Positions 27,901-42,900 of a DNA stretch of 64,000 bases are shown piece by piece (position 1 is the first letter of the stretch; each line of letters opens with the position of its first letter). The notes beneath the pieces were generated by a model that searched no databases, was not told where the DNA came from, and saw only the letters and a list, made by a program, of their open reading frames with translations. Location: contig VZTI01002652.1 of the NCBI GenBank assembly GCA_013397865.1, positions 3,114,075-3,178,074 of the forward strand. The letters are read 5' to 3'. The translations under genes were made by a program, and so were the position numbers. The DNA is from Struthidea cinerea (Eukaryota; Chordata; Aves; Passeriformes; Corcoracidae).

Positions 27901-30900
27901 AAACCTGAGGACTGTTACAATAGAACATATGTTGCATTTGAGGAGTTTTTGTTGTGTTGAGTAAGATAACATTTTAAGGTTTTTAAGGATTGGAGACCCT
28001 CAAAGACGAAGTTGCATGCTCTAGAAAAGGAGGCATAGTACAAAGGTCCCAAGTTTTGGACTGTTTCCCAGTTCAGGGTGAGTTTTCCTCTTAACAGAAA
28101 GCAGTGGCAGATCCTAAATCATGAATACTTCCTCCCATTTTCACTGAATCCTCTTGTCTTTACAAATATCTGAGTAGTACTACAGTAGGAATCTATGAGA
28201 ATTTTGAGATCTGGTCCTTAATATTATGCACCCATGAAAAAAAGGGTACTGGTAGTTTTGCTAAAGGAGCTAACTGTACCATGTGTTTATAAAAGTGTGT
28301 GGATAGCTACAGCTGATCCCGGCTCCAATTTCGGGCCCCAGCAGCAGCATTCTTCTCCTTGCTTTCTAATTTGCACATGTCTAATGCTACAATTCTTTAC
28401 TAACTTGCTGTATTGTCTGTGTTGCTTGTGTCAACTTAATAGCACTTTGTCGCTTTTAACTATTTGTGTAATGTAGGCTAACTGTGTAGATATTTCAAAG
28501 AAAGACAAGCGGGTCACGAGACGGTGGAGAACAAAAAGTGTCAGCAAAGATGCAAAAATTCAACTTCAGGTACTGAATGCACTATGTTTTACTTTTCACT
28601 GTAGAATTTAGATTAAATTCTAAGCATGAAATGTTATATTAGCTGAAAGAAGGAAGTCAATGTGCTGTCTTTTATGTTTCTGATGAAGTAAATTAAATCT
28701 CTGTTCAAAACCTAGACAAGATAGTGAGAAAAGTACTGATTTTATTATCATTCAAATGAAAACATTGCCATCTAGGGAAAGGAGTGGGATCTGAATATCA
28801 GTCAATTAAGGCATACAAAACTCAATATATATGCACCATATGGGGATACTGCTATTCCATATCAAAGTTGCAAAGAAGGGTAGTTGAACAAGAGACAACA
28901 AGTTAAAAGCAGAATGAAATACTAAACCCACCAGTTGTCTTTGTCAAGACCTATACTTAGAATATTACCAATTATAAGTATTTTCACAAGCCTTCTGTTA
29001 TGGAAAAGGCTAATATGGGAACAAATGAAATAAACAAAAAATAAATTATGTGAAGCAAGAATTTACTCCATCCTTCCCTAAAACTGAAAGGTGAAAGCAC
29101 AGAAATAAGCGTAATGTGCGTGTATTGCTGCATTGTGTTCTGTTGGAAGCAGTTGTGTGTTCTGAGGTCTGATCCAAAAGCTGGTCTTTTTTAGAACGAA
29201 GGAACTGATAGTGAAGACTATTCAGCTGGCTTTGGGAGCCAGCAATCACCACCGTGATGTCTGCTACTGAGTAAATAAATGTCAGCAACTTTTAATCCGT
29301 TCAAATACCTTGAAATTCGTACAAATTTTGAAAGCTTTTAATATGTCCCCAATAGGTGCATTAAGGAATTTTCATTTAAGATTAAGGAAGGAAGAAGTTA
29401 TAGTTGCATCAGCTTTCTCAGTGCAGCTCTTGTAGTTGATTTTTCTTGCTACCTATTATACTTTGATAAATCACGATAGGTAGAACAACGAAGCATCTAT
29501 TTGGATTGAAAAGGTTTATTAACAAAGGACTTTTTGTGATTGATGTCATGTCCTATTATCTGCAATTGAAGGATCACAGCTTTTCCCTGGTGCTGAATAA
29601 CACAGGGAAATTAAAATATCAGGAAAGTGCATGCAAGTACTTGGTGCCTATGAAGAGTCAGTCACCATTGCATATTTTTCTTTCATGCCACAGTAATCTC
29701 AGAGAAGTCCTATCCACAAAAATGATGAAAGCAGTCAATGTACAATGATTTATGGTTGGTCATAGTGAATAATGAGCTGTTCCTGTGTTATCTACACTTT
29801 GCCGAAGTAACGCTGGCCTGGGCTTCCATCAGAGGCACCTGACTCTCAAACTGCTGTTTGTGGTTTGGCAAGAGTGTGTCTCAGCTCCTGAAATTTTCAA
29901 ATAGGATTGCAGGTTCCCCTGAGAGGGTGTGTGTGCATGGCACTGCTCCACATGGGTCTGTCACTTCTGGGTTGATAATGAACTCTGCCTAACCTGGGTC
30001 AGCATTAATTCCTGGAAAGCTTCATGCTGCAAATATAAAGCTTATTTTGTTATAGCAAAGTATTAAGTTATTGTTGACTGATTTATAAACTAATTTGCAG
30101 TGAAACAGAGACAATAAAATTGTTCTAAATTGTATGGAAGACAAAGAATACTTGATGGCTACTCCATTATCTTGCCTAGTTTGATAGACTCAGTTTATTC
30201 TTCCAAGGGCTGTCCTGTCTCCTGAATTCTAGAGCTGTGATCTGTAGGAAGATGGCCTCACTGACTCGTTGTGTTATTCCTAATTTGCTTAGGTTGCCAG
30301 TAAAATGTGGATTTCCTCTGATGCCTACATGCCCTTTAAGATAATTCACATTTTGTTTTTCTGTTTGACATTCCTTCTACTTCATTGGCCTTCCTTATTG
30401 CTCATTTTTTCAAGACTGCTTCAAGTCTTTCTGAACTGTTTATCAGGATATCCCCTACTGAGACTCATTTTGTCTCAGTTGTGATCATTGTTTTCATGGT
30501 GCTTACACATAACTTGCTATTGAATGGTTGACCTTTGGTACTAATACAATTTCTTTTGTACTATTACTTTCCTCATATCTCCATACATATCATTAGTTTT
30601 AGGGATAATGCTAATATTAACAAACTAACTTTAAGCTAGTTTCACTCTTATTCCATTTAGAGTACTTGTACCTATTTATTTCAGAATGAGCAGTTTTTAA
30701 CTACATCAAAGACCTTCTGATGGTACTATGTTGAGAGCATCCTTCTGGGGAGCATGAAATTAGGGAGCTTTCTATAAAGGTGTGTGCTTTGTGAGTGATG
30801 GGGAACGAGGCTGTGATTTCTGCTGTCTCAGTATCCACTGCGTATGAGGCAAGGAGGGAATTCTCCCATCCAGATTTTATATTGCATTTGTTACCATTTT

Positions 30901-33900
30901 TTTGTTAGTAAGATAGCTTTTCTTGTATTCCTGATAACACGTTCTGCAGCGTGAATGCTAGGTTTGTAATGTATTTAAAACATACTTTTTGTTGTAAGTA
31001 AAGCTGCTTGATTTTTTTCCTAGAAATTTATATTTACCACTTAAATGTACCAGTTTTTTGTGCAGTTGACTTTGCTCACTTTGCTCATAACTAGAGTGGG
31101 GTTACTCCCTGAAGTAAAACTGAGCATAGCATGTGTCTATACATTTGCAGGTTTGGGTGTTTACTATTGCTAAGTTGTTTAGAATTAAGAGCTGAATTTA
31201 CAGGCCTTTACTCAAGACTAATACATGAATTGCTTCTCTAAAAAAGATTGCTTTTATGAAGGAGGCTCGTTTTGTTTTTAAAAAGCCTATTTAAAATCAT
31301 ATGAAAATGGCCTGCAACAACAGGTTAGTTGACCTGTATTAATTAATTTTACAAATCATACTTTTCTGCAAAAACTGAGTTGTAGGGTTTGGTTTTTTTA
31401 TTTATTTCCCTTTGGGTAAAAGGCTAAGTTATCATTCTCATGACAGCCTAAAGATCTTCAAATGAAGAAAAAAAACACTGCAGCAAAACAATAAAGAACC
31501 AGTGATATTTTGGTTCAAAATATCAAAAGCTCAAAAGTTGTGAAGTTCCAAGACTTCCTAGGGCAAATAGTTTAATAGAGAACTGTACAGTATGGAGTAA
31601 CCTGAAAAATCATCTTGCGCTTCTGAAGCTTTCAGCTCAGAACTGAAACCAGACCTAGACTAGCTTATTACTTTTTCCCTTAAGTATTTCTTTTTATGGT
31701 AACTCAGACTATGACCTCTCTTTCCATCATGTTGAGTTGATTGTGTGGTTCTGCAAAGCTCACTATTCCCATTTTAATAATGCATACCTGCATTCATAAT
31801 CTTATATACATATATGTATGTATGTATTTTTGCGTATCTCTCTCTGTACATAGGTTTGTCCCTATTATTAGATAAGAATATTCTTCCATACTGTTATTCA
31901 CGGGATAGACATATTTCTGAAGAGCACAAAGAGCTTTACATTATGCCTGTGATCTGGTCTCTGCTTTAACAGAGTTTGTTCTCAGTATTTCAGAGGTTAT
32001 GTATGTTATTTTAATGTGAGAATCATATAAAATACTGCACCACAAGTCTTTTACTGTGTTCATTAGAAAACCCTTCCAGTTGTCAGTGGCATTGCCACTA
32101 ATATCAGCCAGAGGATGAAGTGTTTGGCCATTCTCCACTGTAGCAACCCTACTGGGAATGTCACAGAAGCAAGACAGTTCAGCTAATAATTGAAATACAA
32201 TATCCTGTTCTTCAGCATGGTGTCCATGTGTCCAGTCTGTACATTGTTATTTGTATGGTGATCAGGCTGTTTGCAGAAAAATAAAAGTGTATGTAGATCT
32301 AAAAATACTGAAGTGACTATAGGTGAAGACATAGGGGAAGAAAAGTGTAAAGGAATTTAGATTAGTTTTCTAAAAGCAGAAAGGTGTATTTCCTAGTCTT
32401 CCAAAATCTTAAAATGGCTTCAAAATAATGACATTTTGATTAAATATTAAATAGAATGACTTTATGATAGGTGTGGAGCTCCTCTGCATTAGACAGTTAC
32501 TTGCTTGACTTTAATGTACCATGGCAAATTTTCTTACAAGTAAAATAAATGTAAAATTAAGCAGGATGAGGTCACAAGTTAGGCATGCAGAAAAGGAAGC
32601 AGTTTTTGAAATACTTAGTTATTATTTGTGCTGCTTTATCTGAGCTTTTGCCTTGGTTTGGAAGCCAAGCCAAGCCTTCAATAATGGGAAAAGCAGGTGG
32701 AACTCAGAAAAGTGATGTGTGGAGAAAATGATTCAATGGGCTCAAGGATGGATGTGGAAATGCCAGAGCTATGTACAGGAATGTTTACATAAGAAAACTC
32801 ACTAGATAACATACACACTGAAAAGTTTTACCATTGAGACGTGTCTTCAGTGACCACAGTTTATGCACTTCCACTATTGCAAAGTGATCTCTTTCAGAAT
32901 TCATCTTCTAGATGGTCAAGTGACCACAGAGTTTGATTTTTGTTTTATTTTCTGGCATGCTGTAGCATCCTTTCTGTTCTCTTATTCCATTATTGCCTTA
33001 TGACTCTGAACGGCAATGCTAATAGAATTTTTTTTTGGTAGTCTTAGTGAGTGCACTGCAGTCCAACTCATCTGGAGATAATTTTAATGAAGTATCCAGC
33101 TTTTTATGTCTCTGGCATGCACAGCTGAAAACACATGATATGTCCTCAACATGTGTAGGCCGTAAGAGTTAACAAAATTGAAACCCACTTAAAGACTCTC
33201 CCTCTCCCTTTTCTGATCACCTTTCATCTTCCTGTGTCCCATCACCCTTTCCCTTCTCTTTTTCTACTTCCTTCTTTTCTTGCATTCACTGTCAGGAAGG
33301 GCCGGCACCGAAGGGCCAGTTCAGCACAACACGACGCCGGCAGAGACTGGCAGCTGCAGTGGCTACAACAGTGAGTGGATTTAAAACTCAAGGGATAGCT
33401 CTAAAGATGGGAAGCTGTGTAACTTGATTGTGTAATAAGCTTATGAAAATATTTCTTGCACTTTTTGGAGGTGTCCCTGCTACCCACTTTCAGCTGAGTT
33501 TCTTAGAAGTGGTCAGGCCCAGCCTAAACGTATTCCATAAATGTGGGTCTGAGCTTGTTTATGTGGTACGTTTCCCTCCTCCTTTATGCAAGTGCAAGTG
33601 ACAGACTCAGGCCCTGCACTGAATATGTCTTTGACACACTACACAAAATAGAACAAAATTATCAAATTCTGTTAAAAGATGTGACAGTTAGAGCAAGACA
33701 ACAGAACTAAGGAGATTTGTTACAAATAACCATGGAATTACAAAACTTTCTGGTATTTTTATAAGTAGTACAAGGTTAGCCTTTTTGTTTGAGGCACTTT
33801 CTGTTTACATTCCATAATCCCAAAAAGTCATATTACTACCTCAGTGTCTGTATGTAGTTTGCTAATTCTCTAAGTCTTTGTCAAAAAATGTGGAGCTATG

Positions 33901-36900
33901 AGATCAACACTGGGGCTGGGAGTTAGTTGTGGGAAGTCCTGTTTGTGAAATTGAATTACCATCAAAAGGATATCTTCAGCTACTGCTTTATCAAGAAAGT
34001 ACTCATTAGGAAGGCCCAATACAGACATTTGTACTAATCCATCAACTGATAAGTACAACAGTGAGATAGGGAAGACTGTGCAGCCAAAGACTGAAGTGAG
34101 CTTTAAATGCATACTCCTTATCTAGCCCAAGCAGTGAATTTCTTCACCAGGCTGAAGTGTTCCAACATCTGCTGTTCCAGGCTGAAGCTGAAATCCCCTA
34201 GATCAGACATAGTTTCTGCTTAAGCCTAACTATCCTGAGCTCCTGCTCCCTGAACCACAAACTCAGTTATTGCTACGCTCTTTTAAAAAGTATGAGACAC
34301 ATCAGTGTTTCTCCAGCTTCCAAATTAACTCATCTAAATTTATTCCTCTGCAATCAGTTGATGCTGAATGCCATGCTCCATAATTGATTGCTATTTTGAC
34401 TCCATCAGTCTGCCTGCCTAGCACAGAAATTTACCCGATTCCCAGTTTGCTCGGGGCTGAGCAGTGTCGGTGGGAGGCTCTAACCAGAAGGCTCAGCAGC
34501 AGTTGAACGGCTTTGGCAAGGGCTGTACTCCTTACCCAGGGAGTGCTTCAGTGGACAAAGGCAGCTGGACTCAGAATGGAAGGCGGTAAGAGTACAGCGA
34601 ATTGCTGAGTTGTTACCTGCAGCTGAAGTGAGGACCTGTTGGGGGAGGTCTTGGAGGAGCTGGAAAAAATGCAGGAGGAAATAAAACTAGGGGTACCAAA
34701 ATGACTCTGTGGCTGCGGCAGTGTTCGTGGCCATGGCCTGTCCTTCCTGGCTGGTGCACAAAATGGTTGTTTCTCCCAGACAGTGAAGCTGTGTGCGTAG
34801 ACTGAGGAATACAGAATTATATCAGCTAAATGCACAGCAGAAAGAGGTTTTCCTTACAACCCGCTTGATCAGGAACAGTCTGTTCCTACATGAACACGTA
34901 GTTCTGAAGAAGGTGATGGATGAGTGGGTATAACACCTCTGGTGTAAAGCAGGAAGTTGGGACAAGGTTCATCTGAGGTTATGTCTAGAAGTGTCTGTAT
35001 GGAGAAAACTAGCGATGCATCAAGAAGCTAAGTATTTTTTAAAAAAACCTTCAAAACAACAACAATAAAAAACAATCAAAAAGAGAATAGGTAGTAAAGT
35101 CAGGATCAAGTCACCATTAATATAGACAGCACATCAGTGAAAGGAAAAAAGGGGAAGAGAAGTATATTGGCAGTGTTTCTTGGTCTGTTGCCTATTCAAG
35201 AGAATGAAAATGGCTGTTTAATGTGTTTTTTTTTCATCTGTTATGGAAAGTAACTTGGAAACTTTTCTAAAAAATGCATATGAGGAGAGTTCATGTCAAT
35301 CAACAATTCAGTACTTTTGGTTCTTGTATTTAAAACAGTCAGCAAGGCTACTAGTCTCTGTCATGTGAATGTATATTTCTTGCAAGTAGTGTGATGTGTT
35401 TGTAGAACATGTAAATTCTGGTTCTGGGGCATAATTGAAAATACTATTTTTTCAATAAACCTCACTGCAGAAACATTTCTTTTCAGCCTGGCCAGCTGAG
35501 GTTTGAGGCAGAAATGATGGATCTAAAGCAGATCTCTTCAGCTTGATTCATCACAGAGTGACACAGAACCCCCCTGCATGGTGGGCAGCCTGCCTGCAGC
35601 TCTGCCAGTCCATGTAGGTCTGGGGAGCCTCCCCCATCACCACAGACACGTGGGACTGAGGGAACTCTCCCTCAAGCTCTGGCATGATAGCTGTCATCAG
35701 CTTCTTTCCTGCCTTCTTGATGGTCTGGAGGGTTGGGTATGTGCTCCGCACACACAGGTACAGTACCTACTCTGCCCTCCTGGAGCCACCTGGAGCAGTT
35801 GAACCTTTGTGGTGCTCCCAGAATGCTCGGAAAACATGCTCTCCCATTTAAGAAGGGGAAAGGTTTTGGAAAGGAAATTTGAAATTAACTTACATTTAGC
35901 CACAGTAGTCTATTAACCTAATTTTGCTGGGCTCTTGAGAGAGGCATTGTGGGACTTGTGAAGAAGATAAAAGGTTAAATAGCCAGTACGAATAGAAGGA
36001 ATTCATTCTACCTCTTCTGTTAATGAATTCTTCTTGATATGAGGCTAAAACGAGGTCCAGTAAAAAAATACCTACTTTGTTGATATAGCTGGAAATCAAA
36101 ATACATGAGAGCAGGAATAAGTCTTATATTAGATAGGTGCTATAGAGTTATTATTTAATGTGTTACATGTATCTGGAAATAGAGAAAGAACAGAGCGGAA
36201 AATGTATTTCACAGAGTACGCTCACGAGTGGAATGATTCATAGATCCAACAGGATTTTGAGGGTTTCATTGGAGAATCAGAACCTAAACCTAAAATGTGT
36301 ATTGATACCTGCTTTTGCAGGAAGGAATTGATAAAACCATTCCCTGATCTAATCGAATAACCAGGTACCAAGTTCAACCACTGATGGCAGTATAGAACTA
36401 ATCTATTGGTAAAAATTCTTAGTAATATGACTTTTTATGTTATCTGCTGCTCTTTATCATGCCTTGGAAGAGACATTTTGTATTTTGGCCCCATTTTTGG
36501 TATTTGAATAATTACATTGGGCTGCAGTGTGAAAATTATTGATTTACACATTTGGTCAATCTAATGAAATTAATTAGATTTAAAGTGCTAAACAGTGTGG
36601 ATATGTTAAACAGTGCTTAATATTTAAGTAACAAAATGTAGTTCTGCATGCCTTTCTGTTGCATTTACATTTGAAAATTGTGTTCTTGGCCTGATTTTCA
36701 TATAAATACGTGTAAATGGTGACGTGAAAGTAAAATACAACATACGCTCACACACGCTTCACATATATAGCAGTGGTAGCCATATAGTGCATATGTAGCA
36801 TATAGGTAACTGCTATACATGATACATGTATGGTTAACTTAGAAAGACTTGCATGTACTTTTTTTATTACTGTTCCTGAAAAGTAGAGGAGAAAGAGAAG

Positions 36901-39900
36901 TGGAGAGATAATAAACTAAATTCTTTGCTCCATCTTACTAAACTATATCTCTCTGCATTTATTTATGTTTCATGTATTCTAAATGAAAATCAGGTGGAGT
37001 TTTGATTTTATTTTGTTGATATTGTTTATTTGTTTAGTTAAAAAGAAAATAGGAAGACTATATGTTTCTTCCCTCTTCATAGTAGCCAGTACAATGAGTT
37101 TCAACTGAAGATTTATGTGTAGTTTTGAAAAACTTCAGTGATATATTTGATAATATTATATCCTATTTCTAGATCTGTGGAGGAACTTGCATACTTCAAA
37201 TGTTGGTATTGCAACAAGAGACTCATCTACAATTTCTCCCAAATGTCCAAATATAAAGGAGCATGTCTCATGGTTCAATTTTCCAGTAATCTTCTAAGCA
37301 TTAGAATGGAAATCATCTGTTTTTTGTGAATGTTAGAATTTAAATACTTCATCATTAGCTGTTAGCTGTGTATTTAGGCCTTATGTTTTCTGTTTCAGTG
37401 AAAAAATTCAAGAGAAGTCTGCATCAGCTGTGTTGAGATTTAGGAGAGTAAGAAGTTACATGTTCACTCTTACCATGTTCTTTGCATTGTGAACTAAGTC
37501 TTTCAGAAGAAATTTGTATTTTGCTTCAACAGAGTCAAAAGTTTGGTTACACCTTATACAACATTTCTTCTCTGTTTCTCGCTGTAGGTCCCTTTCAGTG
37601 CTACGATGTCACCTGTTCGATTGCATTCATCCAACCCCAACCTTTGTGCAGACATCGAGTTTCAGGCTCCCCCAAGCCATGTGACAGACCCTCTGGAGTG
37701 CTCTACTGAGTACATGAAGCTTCAAGAAGAGTTCTGCTTGATGGCACAAAAAGGTAGCTAGGGATGCCAAGCCTTTCCTGTGTTTCTTTATTGCTCACTT
37801 AGTTATGACCAGGGCTTTCATCTGCATTAGCTGATACTGTACAAGAGTTTTTAGCGTTCAGGTGGCTTACATAAAGGCAACATGTATTACCTTTCTTATA
37901 TTTTCCATGCATGTCATAAATGTAGAGATAGGTAAACTCTGAAATTGTTTTCCAAGTCTTCTGAAATACTTTCTGAATTCTGTTAATGTGACTGAATTTG
38001 CAAACACTTTTTTTTCCTCAACAAAATGCATTGTTTCTCCCCCAAGATGATTCAGAATGTAACTGCTACACACGATGCTATGAATTCATTTTTCTGCAAT
38101 ATTTTCTATGTCAGTGAAATCAATGGAAAAAGAGCTTATTACAGGAACGTACTTTAGAAATGCAATTTTATTGCCAGTAAGTGAATGGTTCTACAAACTA
38201 AAAAATGCCATTTAAAAAAAGGTTTTGTTATCAGTTTGCTGTTATATAACAAGCATAGAAAAAAAAGTGAGACTGACATCTTAAAAAAAATTAAAAAACC
38301 TGTTTAAAGACCAAGTAATCCTCTTTATTAGTACAATATTAAGTCCTAGCGGAACTGATGTTTCTGTTACTCTGAAAAGTACAAATGAAAACCAGAAAGA
38401 AAATAACACATATTGGGCACAGTTTTTCCAAAAATGCACCTTTCCTTATGTTCAGCACCAAGAATATGCTGAGATGAGATATGTGTGAACATACAGTGTG
38501 CACATAACAATCGCAAGCTGGAAGTGTTTGTGCTTAATTTGGCATGGATTACTTGAAGTTCAGACCTTTGTTTCAAATGTCCATAACTGTGGGATGGAAG
38601 TCTCACTCTCTGTCTTTATTGCTGAAGTATTGTAATAGATGTCAATGTGATTTCTGTAGCCAAGAAAACATCTGTTTTGTTTTTTTCTTTTTGCTTAGTG
38701 CATTCTCTTTTGAAGTCTGCCTTTAACAGCATAGCTATAGAGAAGGAGAAGCTTAAGCAGATTGTTTCAGAGCAGGATCTTACAGGCCACAATGCTCAAA
38801 TAGCTCGCCTCAGACAGTCCCTCTCTCAGGTATGTTCTTGATCTGATTTCAAGCACATCTAGCTTGCCCAATGCACTATTTCTTCTGTATTTTGGCCATT
38901 TCCTGAAGTAAAAGGAGCCAAGAAAAAGCCAAGCTCTCAACCAGAACTACAGCATATTCTGTTATGATGTAGGTCTAACCTCAGTGCATGTGGAGGTGAA
39001 GGATATAATTTGTGTAAGCATGTATCTGTTACCGTTTCCCAAAGTAAAGAAAAAGGATCAAATGTTTTTATAAAAATGCTGGATGTCTTTCTTGAAGCAC
39101 AGCCAGGGAAATATTCTTGTTTTTGTAATTAAGTTTTAAATTTTGACTGTGTATTGTCGGATTTGTTTTTTATGTCTGTGTCTCTAAATGCAAAAGGAAT
39201 CCTGGGTTGCAGTATAGTCTTGGGTAAATAGGATCTCCGGATACACACCTGTTACTCTCCAGCATCTCTCCCACTTGAGCTAAAGGAAAATTTGTAATTT
39301 GCTTTAGTGGGGAAGAAGAAATAAGCAACAATAAGTCCTCAGGTTGCAAAATAATTCAATTTTTAAAATTCATTGTCAAGGAAGCATAAAAACGTTTGCT
39401 GGATTGGTGTGGAGGACTGCATCTACAAGAAGTATGAGTAGAGGTTTAAAGACAAACCTTTCTATAGATACCGATGCATATCATGTTATGCAGATTGATT
39501 TCTGTGTATTGTGATGAAAAAGGATTAGGGGCAAGAGATAAGGGTAAACATTTCTAGTTATTGACACAAATTTATCTAAGACCTGTGGGTATTTATTAGC
39601 AACTTGCATTAAATAGGGAATCATGCTTTCTTCTTGGTCCTGGCCTCCCATGTTAGTTTAAAAGTCACTGTGACACGTTAGTTCACTGTCTCAATGAAAA
39701 GTAAGTGCAAAAGTGACTGTGACTTGGTTTGTCCAGTCTCATTACCAGGTTTGAGCCGTTGAAGAAGCTACTGTCAGGCTGCTGTTAGTCATTACCTTGC
39801 CTCTCTGAGGGATGTCAACTATGAACGTGCCCAGACCATTTCAGAACAAAGCAAAATTGGGTAATTTAAACTGTTTGGTGACAGTTTAAGCTTACCTATT

Positions 39901-42900
39901 TTCCTTTGGTCTTTCTTTGTTTCAGTACATTCATGCAATCTATTCCTGAATCTGCGCTAGGGGGAGACAGAAGAAGGTTCTTACTCCATTGTAACAATCC
40001 TTTTCTACTAAAACAATCTGTCTCTCTGTTCTTTTCTATAACCCTCAGTGCTGGGAATATATTAAGGTTAAGTCAGCCATGTTCTAGGTATGTAGCATAT
40101 TATACTTCTGGATTTCAGAATCTGGCACACAAGTCTTACCAAATAACAGATAATATAAATATATATGCATCCAAATTTATAATCTAGGTTGGACTTTAAA
40201 ATAGGAAAAAAATCAGCAGATACCAGACACCAGTTGAATTCTGTTGATATTTGTGATACTGTAGTGGATCAGTAGTTTGAAATAAGTACAGAGGCAAACC
40301 TATAAAATTGATCGGGGTGGGCAGACAATGATACTAGCAATTATGTTGGTTTTACTGGAAATGAAGCAATCTCTGTTTGCAGCCTCTGAGTGCTGATAAC
40401 CTTGATTCAGAAGGGGCTGTATAGTTGTAAACCAAGAATTGATTTTTCAGGCATTTTGTGGATAGTTCCCATTTATTGTTCTGCAGTTTCACTCTTTCTT
40501 GCTGCATTCACTCCCCATTTCCATAATGTACATAGCCCACCAGTACACCTGCCAAAGAGCTCTCTGAAGAACTGAGGTAGAATGCCAGTGTTACATTGTG
40601 GGAGAACGTCTGTCCCCACTGTCTCCTGAAGGCAAAGGAACCAAAGATGAGAACACGTTAGAGATGATCTCAAAATAGGTATCTCCCTATGAATGGAAGA
40701 AAGGAGGCTCTGTGATTTTTTTTTTAGGAAATTGCTGGAAAGAAGTTTTTTTAATTTTTCTTTTTTTCTTTTTTATCTTTTGTTTTGTTTTGTTTAATGT
40801 TTACATTTAATTTTAAATGAAATGTGCAATTTTTATTTTAAGGCTCTCAACCAGAATGCTGAACTAAGGAGTCGCTTGAACAGAATACATTCAGAATCTG
40901 TTATTTGTGATCAGGTTGTCAGTGTAAATATTATCCCTAGTCCTGATGAGGTAAGACTTTGGCCTTTAATGGATTTAGAGTACAAACAAACCTTGCTAAT
41001 TCTCACTAAATAGCTGTAACACACCTGAAAAATTATTGAATTTTTCTGATTGGCAAACGTTCATTCATAGAAAAAGTCAGGTTATATTTCCTTACATACA
41101 ATAAAACTTCGGTCTTTTGTTTTCCGTATGTCAGACATGAAAGAACTCAGCTTGGTCTCTTTAGAGGAACAGAGAAGGACTCCAGTTTTGGAATATTAAT
41201 TGTTGGCTGTGGGAATTAGTGAGGTTTTACTGCATTTGAATGTATCACACAGTAGCTAACCAATTCTGTATCTTAGTTTCTTGCCAAATCAACAGAACAA
41301 TTTAGTATTTAATGGTCTGATTTTGCAAGTGCCTAAAGGGCCTCACGTTTAGCATCTTGAGTGGTACTCTTAAAATCAACATGTTCAGTCTGTGAACCAA
41401 GCAGTGACTAGGTTTTTGCAACACCTAGTCTTTCTTGTTTTGCTTTCCTTAGTCAACAGATTAATGAACATTTATATTAATAACAGTGAGATTCCCGTGT
41501 GACAAATCTGAATTTGTGGACTGTAATATGTTACAATTATTATGGTCACTTTGGCAACCATTCTGCTTGCATTTTAAAAAAATGTTTTTGATTTGTCATT
41601 TGCACTATTTTTTTCTATGCATATACCATTTCAATTAACACAGTCTTGTCTCCTAATTATTTCTTCCAACAAGCAAGAAAGGTAAAATTGGTTTTGTTTC
41701 TTTGCTTTTTGAAAACGCCCAAACAATTTTTCCAAGAATCCAGCATGTTGGAGGCTAGCAACAGAAGATAGAAGTGAAGTGGTGCCACAGCACAGCAATC
41801 TGCAGTGGTGTTGTAGGCAATGGCCATCTCTTCTGCTCTGTATTTTTTGTTGGTTAGCTGTTGCTTTTTCATTTGTTTGTCATTGTCTTGGTAGAAGTGT
41901 GCCTGACTGAAGAAGTTTTTCAAAGAAGTTTCCCGATCTCTCATTCACTTATCTTGCTTGTTTTATATATATCTATAATTTTGCAGCATGTAGATAATGC
42001 CTGTGTGAGGGTCTTTTTCGGGTAGGTGCTCATGTATTTTTCCAAGTCCCTCTAGTTTACAGGAAACATCAAAATTTTAATCACTACCTGTAAAGATCAT
42101 GGTAAAATGAGCTTCTGTTTTCATTATAATTCATCAAGCATCACAATCCATCTGCAATCTTTTAAATCCTAATGAAAAAGGAATGGGTTTTGGCCTCTTG
42201 CCTTGTTTATGCTTTTTTGGAATGTTTTGTTAGTGCATTTTGAGGTAACTGTATAGAATAATTCTACAGGATTAAGATGTCAACAAAACCATATGCAGGA
42301 GTTCTGGAATACAATTAATGAGGATTGTGCTGCAATCTGAAGCGTTAACCATGTTTAGAAGGGCTTCAGTAATTTCGTCTGTATTATCTCCCAGGAACAA
42401 CATGCTGTATAAATTAAGGGATTAAGTCAGAAACCCGTTTCCCTCCACAGCAACAGATCCTGTGGTAAAATGGAACAGGGAGAGAATCCTAATTTTTCTT
42501 AGTGTGATAGCTTGCAGGGTGATATTGAAATCTGGTGTTCTTGCCATCGCTAGCAGGAAGAGGAGGGTATGTTTCACTTTTAGCTTGCTGCGCTACTGAC
42601 ATACACATAGCACCTTTTGAATCCTTGACTTTGCTGTTACATCTCTTTATAATAAACTGTAGAGGGTTCATTCTCTTTAGTGGTATTGAGCCAGTGTTAA
42701 TGGCATCATTCAGATGAGATTTGGAGTACAAACATAGAATAAAAGCCCATAAAAATATATATTATAGCTATCCTCCTAAATATTCTAACATTTCAAACAT
42801 TGTTACTAAACTGGTTCACATGGTCATTTATTTGGAAAGTAACTTATAACTGCCTGACCTTATAAACCTTTATAATTAAATTTAGTTATATCAAAGCTAG

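Noticed and set aside
31801..31828. ATGT-type short repeat considered as a significant microsatellite
   Set aside because: Only about four units and imperfect; common in A+T-rich introns.
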